Origin: Desulfobacterales bacterium
GTDB lineage: Bacteria > Desulfobacterota > Desulfobacteria > Desulfobacterales > RPRI01
Direction of reading: 5' to 3'
Length of the DNA: 14,147 nt
Assembly: GCA_030689795.1 (NCBI GenBank)
Contig: JAUYEO010000046.1
Coordinates: 1 to 14,147 of the forward strand
A program made the translations under genes and the position numbers. Within the stretch, counting starts at the first letter, position 1; every line of letters starts with the position of its first letter. The notes beneath the pieces are model-generated. The model did no database searches. It was not told the DNA's origin and saw only the letters and a program-made list of their open reading frames with translations. Below, piece by piece: positions 6,959-14,147 of the stretch.

Positions 6959-7030
6959 TTAATTTCTCCCTTCCTGCTGGTTATTCCACCGCCCCGTTCA
7001 ACCCCGCCTTAGACTTTCATTTATTGAAAG
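6959..7030 (-). promoter_or_regulatory. Candidate rpsB mRNA leader
   Basis: Upstream of rpsB the mRNA would carry a small hairpin, CTTTCA-5 nt-TGAAAG (7030-7014), then two G-rich stretches (GGCGGGG and GGGGCGGTGG, about 6975-7008), then the Shine-Dalgarno AAGGGAG. S2 represses its own operon through leader structures in several bacteria, so this is a reasonable place for such control. I do not recognise the structure as a named class. No convincing sigma-70 promoter is visible immediately upstream. Confidence 0.35.
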
Positions 7031-7066
7031 CACCATAAAGCAGGTCCAGGGGCGTGTGTGTTATTA

Positions 7067-7223
7067 TTAACTGCTCAGCTTGATAGGCTGTAGGCGTTCA
7101 GGCTGTGGGGAAAAGGCTCGAGACAGATCAAATCGGATGGTTAACAAGCCGATTCATGAACCGGTTCTTACCGAAAAACCCTAACAGCCTTCAGGCTACA
7201 GTCTAAACGACCTGAGTATTTAC
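7067..7223. repeat. 15-bp-period palindromic repeat with GTAACTACTCAG-type ends, copy 1
   Basis: The left end is TTAACTGCTCAG (7067-7078), and the right end read inward on the other strand is GTAAATACTCAG (7223-7212). Inside, the left arm has GGCTGTAGGCGTTCA followed by GGCTGTGGGG, a 15-bp period. The right arm (7179-7208) is its imperfect inverse (CCCTAACAGCCTTCAGGC then TACAGTCTAAAC). The centre holds the perfect palindrome GAACCGGTTC (7158-7167). Together with a further copy of the end motif (TTTACTCAG, to 7269) that can pair with 7212-7218, it fills most of the 317-bp gap between prmC and rpsB. Confidence 0.8.
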
Positions 7224-7275
7224 CAATATTATTTAATATCCGCAATAATTATTTTGGAAATTTACTCAGCCGTAA

Positions 7276-8277
7276 TTATGATTTTGTTGCGCAAACGACT
7301 CTGTCGAACCCGCTGTAATCTTTTCTGAAATAAACCCGTTTATAATTTCCTGTCTCTTTTATAATCTTGTCAACCGCATCTTTCTGATCATGACCTATTT
7401 CAAGCAGCAGATTTCCTTCATTATTTAAAAATTGGTGTGCATGCTCTATAATGTGTCTTACATGGTCAAGGCCATCTTCTCCGCCATCAAGAGCTTCCAA
7501 CGGTTCAAATCTGTTTATCTCAGGCTGCAAATTCCCTATATCGTTTCTTCTGATATATGGCGGGTTGGATATAATGATATCGAAAAAAATATCTTCTCCC
7601 ATCAATGACAAAAACCAGTTTCCGCAAAAAAAAGAAATTTTATTGTCAAAACCGAGCTGTTTTGCGTTTTTTAATGCAATACCCAAAGCGTTAATTGAAA
7701 TATCCGAAGCAAAATAAAGATGCTCGGGCTTTTGTGAAGCGATCGCAAGAATTACAGCTCCCGAACCTGTGCCCATTTCCAAAATTCTTTTAGGAAGTAA
7801 GAGATTATTTCCTGCGTTTTTCCGGCAGGAAATAATCTCGTAAACTTCCTTACACCCCTCAAGAGGGTACTGAAAAGAGTCCCGTTTATCGGGGTTAGGA
7901 TTGCACAGATGCTCTTTTGCCAAAACAGAAAGAGCTTCTTCAACAAGGCATTCCGTCTCAGGCCTTGGAATCAGAACATCTTGCGATACCTCAAGCGTCA
8001 TGCTCCAGAATTCCTTACCACCCACAATATATGCGACAGGCTCCTTGTTTGTCCTTCTTTTTATTAAAGATTTGAAAAGATCAAGCTCACTCCTGTTAAG
8101 AGGCTGATCGTGCCTTAAGTAAAGATCTATTCTTTTTAATCCAAGGGTATGCGCTAGCAAAATTTCGGCAGTTGCTCTCGGGCTGTCTATCCCGTTTGAC
8201 TTAAAATAAGAGGTGGTCCACTGAAGGAGCTTGATGATGGTCCATTCAGGCTCAGTTTGCTTTTGCTGATTCCTCAT
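7276..8277 (-). CDS. prmC: Peptide chain release factor N5-glutamine methyltransferase PrmC, with an extra internal segment
   Basis: SAM-dependent enzyme that methylates the Gln of the GGQ motif of RF1 and RF2. The N-terminal release-factor-binding helical domain (1-110) includes YIVGGKEFWSMTLEVSQDVLIPRPETE. The methyltransferase fold begins at RILEMGTGSGAVILAIA (164-180, SAM motif I) and carries the catalytic substrate-binding NPPY (238-241). It is 333 residues against about 277 in E. coli. Most of the excess is residues about 121-162, between the VEEAL helix and motif I, where family members usually have only a few residues. A 22-bp stem-loop lies in that segment (7792-7850). The frame is continuous, so the gene is probably functional. 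The ATG at 8277 overlaps the end of prfA by 26 bp with no obvious ribosome-binding site, pointing to coupling. Confidence 0.96.
   Translation of the reverse strand: MRNQQKQTEPEWTIIKLLQWTTSYFKSNGIDSPRATAEILLAHTLGLKRIDLYLRHDQPLNRSELDLFKSLIKRRTNKEPVAYIVGGKEFWSMTLEVSQDVLIPRPETECLVEEALSVLAKEHLCNPNPDKRDSFQYPLEGCKEVYEIISCRKNAGNNLLLPKRILEMGTGSGAVILAIASQKPEHLYFASDISINALGIALKNAKQLGFDNKISFFCGNWFLSLMGEDIFFDIIISNPPYIRRNDIGNLQPEINRFEPLEALDGGEDGLDHVRHIIEHAHQFLNNEGNLLLEIGHDQKDAVDKIIKETGNYKRVYFRKDYSGFDRVVCATKS
7792..7850. repeat. Palindromic element within prmC
   Basis: GAGATTATTTCCTGC (7801-7815) and GCAGGAAATAATCTC (7825-7839) are a perfect 15-bp inverted repeat with a 9-nt loop. AGGAAGT (7792-7798) and ACTTCCT (7844-7850) add 7 bp outside a small internal loop, giving 22 paired bases. 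It encodes residues about 144-162 of PrmC, the part not found in typical family members. Smaller palindromes follow at 7856-7867 and 7881-7894. The arrangement resembles in-frame palindromic elements such as the Rickettsia RPEs in kind. No sequence relation to them is claimed. Confidence 0.75.
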
Positions 8278-9331
8278 TCTGTAATGCCCGGGCCTGATAA
8301 TAGGAAGTTAATTCGCCGATTATTTCGTCAATGTTGCCCTGAAGGATATATTCCAGTTTGTATAGTGTTAGGCCTATCCTGTGGTCTGTAACCCGCGCCT
8401 GAGGGAAGTTATAGGTTCTGATTCTTTCACTCCTGTCACCGCTTCCTATCTGGCTTTTTCGTTCCTCAGACCTTTTTTCATTCTGATCCCTTATCATACT
8501 GTCAAGAAGGCGGGCGCGCAAAACCTTCATGGCTTTACTCTTGTTTTTAAATTGAGATTTTTCATCCTGGCAGGTAACAACAAGTCCTGAGGCCAGATGT
8601 GTAATGCGGACTGCGGAATCGGTTGTATTTACACTCTGACCGCCGGGTCCGGTTGAACGGTATACATCAACTTTGATATCCCCGGGATCTATGTTGACTT
8701 CCACTTCTTCGGCTTCAGGCAAAACCGCAACTGTAACCGCTGAGGTATGTATTCTTCCCTGCGCCTCAGTTACAGGAACACGCTGAACACGGTGAGTTCC
8801 GCTTTCATATTTTAAGCAGCTGTATGCCCCTTTGCCCTGAATCATGGCAATAATCTCTTTCAGGCCGCCGACTCCGGTCGGATGATGTGTCAAGACCTCA
8901 ACTTTCCAGTTTTTGTTTTCGGCATACCTGCTGTACATCCTGAAAAGATCATTTACAAACAGGGCGGCTTCTTCTCCGCCTGTTCCGGCTCTGATTTCAA
9001 GAATAATATTTTTATCGTCATTTGCATCTTTAGGAATAAGCAGCTTTCTCAGTTCATTTTCCAGATTTTCCTTCTGAAGGCCAAGAGTCTCCATCTCATC
9101 ACGGGCAAGTTCTTTTATTTCAGGATCCCCGTCTTTCAAAAGACTCATGCTTTCTTCAATTTGTTCGGTAATCTGCTTATATTCTCTGAAAACAGATACG
9201 ATTTTAGATAAACCTGCATGCTCACGAACAGACTTCTGGTATGCATCCCTGTCTCTGATTGTACCGGGATCGCTTAAAAGCGTTTCAAGCTCCATAAAAC
9301 GCTCTTCTACACCTTGAAGTTTATAAAACAT
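8252..9331 (-). CDS. prfA: Peptide chain release factor 1
   Basis: Recognises UAA and UAG stop codons and triggers peptide release. The 359-residue protein matches RF1. The codon-recognition tripeptide is PVT (186-188, in QRVPVTEAQGRIHTS; RF1 P-x-T type, not RF2 SPF). The catalytic loop is GGQ (230-232, in RSTGPGGQSVNTTDSAVRITH). The superdomain end RTYNFPQARVTDHRIGLTLYKLE is intact. There is no sign of the programmed frameshift that RF2 genes carry. The ATG at 9331 has AAGGA 5-8 nt upstream. It is followed by overlapping prmC, whose product methylates Q232, the classical prfA-prmC pair. An intrinsic terminator hairpin lies only 29 nt upstream of the ATG, leaving little room for a separate promoter. 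Confidence 0.98.
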   Translation of the reverse strand: MFYKLQGVEERFMELETLLSDPGTIRDRDAYQKSVREHAGLSKIVSVFREYKQITEQIEESMSLLKDGDPEIKELARDEMETLGLQKENLENELRKLLIPKDANDDKNIILEIRAGTGGEEAALFVNDLFRMYSRYAENKNWKVEVLTHHPTGVGGLKEIIAMIQGKGAYSCLKYESGTHRVQRVPVTEAQGRIHTSAVTVAVLPEAEEVEVNIDPGDIKVDVYRSTGPGGQSVNTTDSAVRITHLASGLVVTCQDEKSQFKNKSKAMKVLRARLLDSMIRDQNEKRSEERKSQIGSGDRSERIRTYNFPQARVTDHRIGLTLYKLEYILQGNIDEIIGELTSYYQARALQNEESAKAN

Positions 9332-9360
9332 ATATCCTTTTTTACTGGTTCATAAAGCTT

Positions 9361-9396
9361 AAAAAACGCCCCATAACACCATATGGGGCGTTTTTA
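9361..9396 (-). terminator. Rho-independent terminator after rpmE (could act on both strands)
   Basis: ACGCCCCAT (9366-9374) pairs perfectly with ATGGGGCGT (9383-9391) across an 8-nt loop. The stem is flanked by A-runs on one side and T-runs on the other, so each strand reads as GC-rich stem plus U-tract. On the minus strand it lies 54 nt after the rpmE stop and 29 nt before the prfA start. It is the clearest intrinsic terminator in the window. Confidence 0.88.
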
Positions 9397-9449
9397 AATA
9401 TTACTCGTGGTAAAATCATGTTTCGTTATTTGGAAAACAATCCTTGAAA

Positions 9450-9671
9450 TTACCGAATTTCTGTTTTGCTCTGATATTTTTCATATTTCTTGCGGAAACG
9501 CTCAATGCGGCCGGCAGTATCTATAAGTTTTTGTTTCCCTGTAAAAAAAGGATGGCATTTTGAGCAAATTTCAATTTTTATATCTGCTTTTGTTGAACCC
9601 ACTTCCATAACATTACCGCATGCGCATTTAATGGTTGTGGCTATGTAATCAGGATGAATATCTTTTTTCAT
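9450..9671 (-). CDS. rpmE: 50S ribosomal protein bL31 (zinc-binding C+ form)
   Basis: Small ribosomal protein of the central protuberance that bridges 50S and 30S. The 73 residues include MKKDIHPDY at the start and the four zinc-ligand cysteines of the C+ type: C16, C18 (CACGN) and C36, C39 (CSKCHPF), followed by FFTGKQKLIDTAGRIERF. The cysteine-containing form is the one usually replaced by a C- paralogue under zinc starvation, so this is the zinc-replete version. The ATG at 9671 has GGGAG 9 nt upstream. It begins 23 bp after rho, a pairing common in bacteria, and is followed by a strong terminator. Confidence 0.97.
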   Translation of the reverse strand: MKKDIHPDYIATTIKCACGNVMEVGSTKADIKIEICSKCHPFFTGKQKLIDTAGRIERFRKKYEKYQSKTEIR

Positions 9672-9694
9672 TTTTTAATGCTCCCTGTTATTTG

Positions 9695-10942
<1,248 letters not shown>

Positions 10943-11012
10943 TAAACCGTAACCTCTTTACCTTTTTCAATTTCTGTCTAAGATTATTTTATGGAATAAA
11001 CAATAAAAAGTG

Positions 11013-11270
11013 GTAACTACTCAGCCACCGATCCACGCTGATCATCACTGATATTTTTTTTTGTAACTACTCAGGTTATTTAGACTGTAGGCTGTTAGGG
11101 GTTAGACTTTAGGCTGTTAGACTTTAGGCTGTTAGCTAAAAACCTACAGCCCAAACACCTACAGCCTACCCACCCGGGCAGTTACAAAACTTCTAAGAAC
11201 AATATCTGTTATTTTTTTGTATTTAAATCTATCTGCGTTCATCTGTGTGAATCTGTGGCTGAATAGTTAC
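11013..11270. repeat. Outer palindrome with 10-bp-period arms and GTAACTACTCAG-type ends
   Basis: The left arm (11013-11052) and the reverse complement of the right arm (11231-11270) align over 40 positions without gaps, 31 of them identical. Both begin GTAACT-A-(C/T)-TCAGCCAC and continue as decamers ending in GAT or ATC (right arm: ATCTGCGTTC, ATCTGTGTGA, ATCTGTGGCT). The decamers match the copies at 2014-2122 and 4476-4610. The right arm is followed by AAAAAA. The element encloses a second palindrome with the same end motif (11063-11185). Confidence 0.82.
11063..11185. repeat. Inner 15-bp-period palindrome nested within 11013-11270
   Basis: The ends are GTAACTACTCAGG (11063-11075) and, on the other strand from 11185, GTAACTGCCCGGG. 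The left arm has three near-identical 15-mers: TTAGACTGTAGGCTG (11080-11094), then TTAGACTTTAGGCTG twice in tandem (11102-11116, 11117-11131). The right arm has CCTACAGCC twice, 15 bp apart (from 11142 and 11157). It shares end motif and core units with 7067-7223. Confidence 0.82.
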
Positions 11271-11469
11271 AAAAAATGATTCATTACCAAAAGAAATATT
11301 ATCATCATCCGCGAATCATGGATTGAATCCGAACTGATTATCAATGGAGGAATATTGTACATACATCGGTATTTAACAGAAAATTATTTAAGGTATTCGC
11401 TCCAAACGGCGGGCCTGATATGTTAAAGATAGTTCTAACTATAACATGATTTTATAGCTGTCAAGAATT

Positions 11470-11498
11470 TTGTCTTGTTAAAATTATTTTGATAATTC
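11470..11498 (+). promoter_or_regulatory. Possible sigma-70 promoter for the nucleotidyltransferase gene
   Basis: TTGTCT (11470-11475), 17 nt, then TAATTC (11493-11498) in an A/T-rich stretch about 135 nt upstream of the plus-strand ATG. The -35 match is fair and the -10 weak. It lies in the only clearly A/T-rich, repeat-free part of the gap. This is a weak prediction. Confidence 0.25.
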
Positions 11499-11540
11499 TT
11501 TTATTATAAGAAATAAACAGATAATCAACTATGACGCTCT

Positions 11541-11589
11541 CGTAAAAAGTCCGGCAATGCTCACTGAATGAGCCTTTTGGGGATTTTTA
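11541..11589 (+). other. Two-level stem-loop upstream of the nucleotidyltransferase gene
   Basis: Outer pairing is TAAAAAGTCC (11543-11552) with GGGGATTTTTA (11579-11589), imperfect. The inner pairing GCTCA (11559-11563) with TGAGC (11569-11573) is perfect with a 5-nt loop. It begins CTCGTAAAAAG, like the first bases of the repeat at 2158-2308, so it may be a diverged or shortened relative. It ends about 44 nt before the ATG and would be in the 5' leader if the promoter is upstream. Confidence 0.45.
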
Positions 11590-11632
11590 TGGCAAGAAAG
11601 AACTGCAATAAGCAAAAGGCGGTAAATAAATT

Positions 11633-13003
11633 ATGATAAATATCAATCCGGCAATACCCAAAGCAAAAGGCGCTTATATCGTCGGCGGATCGATAAGAGA
11701 TCTTATTTTAGGACGAATTCCAACCGACTATGATATTGCCGTGCTTTTGTTTCCTGAAAAATATGCCTCTGATCTTGCGTCATGCGTAAACGGACATGTT
11801 GTTAAAATAGGAAAACAGAATCAAATGATATACAGAGTTGTTTCGGAAAACAGCACTTTTGATATTTCGGTAATAGAAGGCAAAACAATTGAAGACGACC
11901 TTGCGAAAAGAGATTTTACCGTTAATGCTATTGGCTATGATCTTTCTTCGGGAAAGATTATAGACCTGTTTGGAGGAATAAATGACCTTTCAATAAAAAA
12001 AATCAGGATGGTTTCAAAAGAGATTTTTAAAAAAGATTCTGTCCGCCTGATAAGGGCGTACAGAATAGCAGCAATCCTTGATTTTGAAATAGAATCTGAA
12101 ACCGCCCATGCCATCGCTAATAACGTTAAACTCATTACAAAGACTGCGGGAGAGCGGATAAAAGCCGAGCTTTTCAAAATACTTTCCTGCCCGAAAGCAT
12201 ATGGTTATATTCATCAAATGAATGAAAAAGGCCTTCTTTTTGAAATCTTTCCTGAATTGACGGCATTGCAGGGATGCAAACAAAACAAGCACCATGCATA
12301 TGATGTCCTGGATCATTCTTTAACCGCATTCAGTCAGCTTGAAATGTTATTGAATGAAAAAATTTTCAATACAGGAGCAATAAACTTTCCCATACCGGAT
12401 ATGGACAAAGAAAGATCGGCACTTTTAAAATATTCCATATTGCTCCACGATATAGGAAAACCATCCGCTCTGACAGTTGGAGATGACGAGAATATTCATT
12501 TTTTCGGCCATGACATAATCGGCGCCGAAATGGCAAAACAGACATCAAAAAGGTTGAAATTATCCAACTTTGAAGCTGATTATATTGATTTTATAATAAG
12601 AAACCATATTGCTGCTCTTAATCTGTACAACTCCGGCGATAAAAATCCCCCTTCAAAAAGAAGTTTGACTCGTTTCTTTATTAAATGCGGAGATATGACT
12701 CCGGATATTCTGCTTCACACAATTGCCGACATAAATGGAAAGGGAAACGAAGCTAAAGGAAACGAGGATTTTTTAAGTTTCGCATCGTATCTTCTAAAAG
12801 AGTTTTTTTCGGGCTATAATGTTAAAAAAACCGGACCGCGACTGATTACGGGGAATGATCTTATTGAAGAATTCAGCCTGTCACCTTCACCTTTGTTTAA
12901 AAGAATCTTATCTCTTGTTGAAGAATCAAGACTGTCAAATACTATCAACAGCCGCGCAGAAGCGCTTTCAATGGTCAGGGATTTTTTAAATAATAATACC
13001 TGA
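11633..13003 (+). CDS. CCA tRNA nucleotidyltransferase / poly(A) polymerase family protein with HD domain
   Basis: Class II nucleotidyltransferase that adds nucleotides to RNA 3' ends, either the tRNA CCA tail or poly(A). The 456 residues contain the head domain with GGSIRDLILGR (18-28), catalytic carboxylates D32 and D34 (in TDYDIA), and KRDFTVNAIGYDLSSGKIIDLFGG (92-115). The neck/RNA-binding motif is RLIRAYRIAAILDFEIE (138-154). A C-terminal HD phosphohydrolase domain follows, with HHAYDVLDHSLTA (220-232), LHDIGKP (271-277, metal pair H272-D273) and HFFGHDIIGAEMA (289-301). An HD domain is typical of bacterial CCA enzymes with 2',3'-phosphatase activity. Some deltaproteobacteria split CC- and A-addition between two enzymes, so the exact specificity cannot be fixed here and I give no symbol. 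ATG at 11633 has AAGGCGG about 11 nt upstream. Confidence 0.9.
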   Translation: MININPAIPKAKGAYIVGGSIRDLILGRIPTDYDIAVLLFPEKYASDLASCVNGHVVKIGKQNQMIYRVVSENSTFDISVIEGKTIEDDLAKRDFTVNAIGYDLSSGKIIDLFGGINDLSIKKIRMVSKEIFKKDSVRLIRAYRIAAILDFEIESETAHAIANNVKLITKTAGERIKAELFKILSCPKAYGYIHQMNEKGLLFEIFPELTALQGCKQNKHHAYDVLDHSLTAFSQLEMLLNEKIFNTGAINFPIPDMDKERSALLKYSILLHDIGKPSALTVGDDENIHFFGHDIIGAEMAKQTSKRLKLSNFEADYIDFIIRNHIAALNLYNSGDKNPPSKRSLTRFFIKCGDMTPDILLHTIADINGKGNEAKGNEDFLSFASYLLKEFFSGYNVKKTGPRLITGNDLIEEFSLSPSPLFKRILSLVEESRLSNTINSRAEALSMVRDFLNNNT

Positions 13004-13017
13004 TGTGCTCGTAATGC

Positions 13018-13042
13018 TTCTTCCCCTGATTAACCGGAAGAA
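13018..13042 (+). other. Stem-loop after the nucleotidyltransferase gene
   Basis: TTCTTCC (13018-13024) pairs perfectly with GGAAGAA (13036-13042) across an 11-nt loop, 15 nt after the stop codon. No T-run follows, so it may stabilise or process the 3' end rather than terminate on its own. Confidence 0.35.
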
Positions 13043-13064
13043 TCCTTATAGAATTACCTAATCC

Positions 13065-13091
13065 TTGACAATATTAAGTCATTTCTATAAT
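13065..13091 (+). promoter_or_regulatory. Sigma-70 promoter for adk
   Basis: A consensus -35 TTGACA (13065-13070) and a consensus -10 TATAAT (13086-13091) are separated by 15 nt. With a register shift, TAATTA gives 17 nt. It lies about 78 nt upstream of the adk ATG and after the preceding stop, so adk probably has its own strong promoter. It is the best promoter match in the window. Confidence 0.65.
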
Positions 13092-13168
13092 TAAACCAAG
13101 ACATACAAAACGGATAAGACGGTTATTCCAATAAATAAAACAAGGAAACAAGAAAAGGAGAAACGTAA

Positions 13169-13843
13169 ATGAACATTTTGTTTTTCGGACCGAACGGCAG
13201 CGGTAAGGGAACTCAGGGGGCCATTTTAAAGGATAAATACAAGACCCCGCACATTGAATCCGGTGCAATATTTCGTGAAAACATCTCAAAAGGAACCGAA
13301 CTCGGCGCAAAAGCCAAGGCATATATAGACAAAGGCGATCTGGTACCCGATGAAATTACGATTCCTATGATAATGGACCGCATGAAACAGCCTGATAGTA
13401 AAAATGGATGGCTTCTTGACGGTTTTCCCAGGAATAAGAACCAGGCAATCAAACTTGATGAATCCTTGAAAAAAGCCGGCATAAAGCTTGATATAGTTGT
13501 TGAAATTATACTTGACAGGCAGATAGCAAAAAACAGGATTATGGGCCGCAGGCTGTGTGAAAAGGACAACAATCATCCCAACAACATATTTATAGATGCG
13601 ATAAAACCGAATGGAGACAAATGCCGTGTCTGCGGAAGCAATCTTAAAACAAGAGCAGACGATCAGGATGAAACGGCAATCAACAAACGCCATGATATTT
13701 ATTATGACACACAAAACGGAACACTTGCATCATCTTACTATTTTAAGGATATTGCGAAAAAAACAGGCTCTTTAAAATATATTACACTTGACGGCACTCC
13801 GGGCGTAAAAGAAGTCCAGGCGGAACTTATTTCAAAGTTTTAA
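13169..13843 (+). CDS. adk: Adenylate kinase with Desulfovibrio-type metal-binding LID
   Basis: Cytosolic enzyme that interconverts ATP + AMP and 2 ADP. The 224-residue protein has P-loop GPNGSGKGTQ (7-16; N in place of the usual P of GxPGxGKGT), the AMP-binding SGAIFR (31-36), LLDGFPRN (82-89), and LID start GRRLC (126-130). The LID has C130, H136, C152 and C155, spaced C-x5-H-x15-C-x2-C. This is the metal site described for Desulfovibrio gigas adenylate kinase, which can carry Zn, Co or Fe, and it differs from the four-Cys LID of Gram-positive enzymes. Then comes the long segment RADDQDETAINKRHDIYY (162-179) and a C-terminal core. The ATG at 13169 has a strong AAGGAG 8 nt upstream and its own promoter at 13065-13091. 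Confidence 0.97.
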   Translation: MNILFFGPNGSGKGTQGAILKDKYKTPHIESGAIFRENISKGTELGAKAKAYIDKGDLVPDEITIPMIMDRMKQPDSKNGWLLDGFPRNKNQAIKLDESLKKAGIKLDIVVEIILDRQIAKNRIMGRRLCEKDNNHPNNIFIDAIKPNGDKCRVCGSNLKTRADDQDETAINKRHDIYYDTQNGTLASSYYFKDIAKKTGSLKYITLDGTPGVKEVQAELISKF

Positions 13844-13971
13844 TTGTGTCGGAAAATTTAAAGCTCCACGCCGCAAAAAGCGGGGTTATTGCTCGTTATT
13901 TCGGTTCAAAATGCGCTGATTGTCCCAGTGTCATTATTCGTTGTTAACAATTTTTCTTGCCAAGCTATTAA

Positions 13972-14000
13972 TTATAAGTTAGGAATACAAATTCTATAAT
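13972..14000 (+). promoter_or_regulatory. Possible sigma-70 promoter for rpsU
   Basis: A perfect -10 TATAAT (13995-14000) has a weak -35 TTATAA (13972-13977) exactly 17 nt upstream. About 65 nt of leader would follow before the rpsU start. Just upstream is the perfect palindrome TTGTTAACAA (13941-13950), a possible operator. The rest of the 228-bp adk-rpsU spacer shows nothing else I can name. Confidence 0.45.
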
Positions 14001-14071
14001 ACGTCAAATAAACATCAGGAATGGGATCGAAGAGCTCAGGCTGTTCCGGTGAAAAGAAGGGGGCGAAAAAT

Positions 14072-14147
14072 TTGAAGGAAATCCAAGTCAAGGTGTTTGA
14101 TAATGACCTTGAAAAAGCGATGCGCATTTTGAAAAAAAAGATTCAAA
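14072..14147 (+). CDS. rpsU: 30S ribosomal protein bS21 (5' part, 25 codons, cut by window edge)
   Basis: Small basic protein of the 30S platform that helps base-pairing between mRNA and the 16S 3' end. Only the N-terminus is in the window: MKEIQVKVFDNDLEKAMRILKKKIQ (in two parts: an acidic stretch to LEKA, then the basic RILKKKIQ), which matches the start of bS21 proteins such as VxVxxNxxxExALRxxKR. The start is TTG at 14072 with a strong purine-rich AAGAAGGGGG 8-17 nt upstream. No in-frame ATG lies near it. It is too short for the ORF search threshold because it is cut by the edge. In Desulfobacterota rpsU is often near other translation genes. Confidence 0.85.
   Translation, partial: MKEIQVKVFDNDLEKAMRILKKKIQ

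Larger units (their letters stand above)
10943..11632. other. 690-bp divergent intergenic region between rho and the nucleotidyltransferase gene
   Basis: No coding frame here resembles a protein. Adjacent to rho is a short A/T-rich stretch that should hold the rho leader. Positions 11013-11270 are nested palindromic repeats. Positions 11271-11530 are A/T-rich and include the perfect inverted repeat ATAGTTCTAACTAT (11429-11442), a possible operator. Positions 11541-11589 hold a stem-loop just before the plus-strand gene. I found no tRNA-like cloverleaf. Confidence 0.7.

Noticed and set aside
7780..7910. A frameshift or broken prmC
   Set aside because: The frame is continuous and both flanking domains, including GTGSGA and NPPY, are intact. 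An in-frame extra segment is the better reading.
11080..11170. Tandem 15-mers that might be the start of a CRISPR array
   Set aside because: The units are only 15 bp, directly adjacent or 7 nt apart, with no spacers of 25-40 nt and no cas gene. The opposite arm is their inverted complement, so it is a palindromic repeat.
10943..11632. A tRNA or small structured RNA in the 690-bp gap
   Set aside because: I found no T-loop GTTCRA-type sequence with matching acceptor arms. The strong pairing is explained by the nested repeats.
13864..13890. CCGC-5 nt-GCGG after adk as a terminator
   Set aside because: The stem is 4 bp and no T-run follows. It is too weak to call.

Overview
The window carries core housekeeping genes of a moderately AT-rich Gram-negative bacterium. 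It is most likely a sulfate-reducing Desulfobacterota (Desulfobacterales-like). The best evidence is the adenylate kinase, whose LID has the metal-binding spacing C-x5-H-x15-C-x2-C known from Desulfovibrio gigas. The gene order and the intergenic repeats fit the same group. No phage, defence, plasmid, CRISPR, tRNA or rRNA locus was seen.

Minus strand, in transcription order from right to left: rho (10942-9695), rpmE (9671-9450), a strong intrinsic terminator (9396-9361), prfA (9331-8252) overlapping prmC (8277-7276), a repeat-filled gap, rpsB (6958-6092), a hairpin, tsf (5949-5353), pyrH (5349-4633), a repeat, frr (4454-3897), uppS (3907-3161), cdsA (3115-2306), two repeats, dxr (1993-845), a palindromic repeat, and the 5' part of rseP (579-1, running off the left edge). 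Plus strand: an HD-domain tRNA nucleotidyltransferase/poly(A) polymerase family gene (11633-13003), adk (13169-13843), and the first 25 codons of rpsU (14072 onward).

The genes form a translation and envelope block. RF1 and the enzyme that methylates its GGQ loop are coupled. S2, EF-Ts, UMP kinase and ribosome recycling factor precede undecaprenyl-PP synthase, CDP-diglyceride synthase, DXP reductoisomerase and the site-2 protease RseP. Rho and L31 lie upstream, and CCA/poly(A) metabolism, AMP kinase and S21 lie on the other side of a 690-bp divergent gap.

The unusual content is between the genes. Nearly every long spacer holds palindromic repeat DNA. One palindrome has arms made of 7-bp units (673-787). 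Two copies of a family with 10-bp units lie at about 2014-2122 and 4476-4610. Palindromes with 15-bp-period cores lie at 7067-7223 and 11063-11185, bounded by a terminal motif close to GTAACTACTCAG; the second sits inside a larger palindrome with 10-bp-period arms (11013-11270). A separate hairpin-rich repeat (2158-2308) supplies the stop codon of cdsA. A 22-bp stem-loop lies inside prmC and encodes part of an extra protein segment. If there is something undescribed here, it is this layered repeat system in the spacers (and perhaps one coding region) of essential genes. Functions suggested for it are inference.
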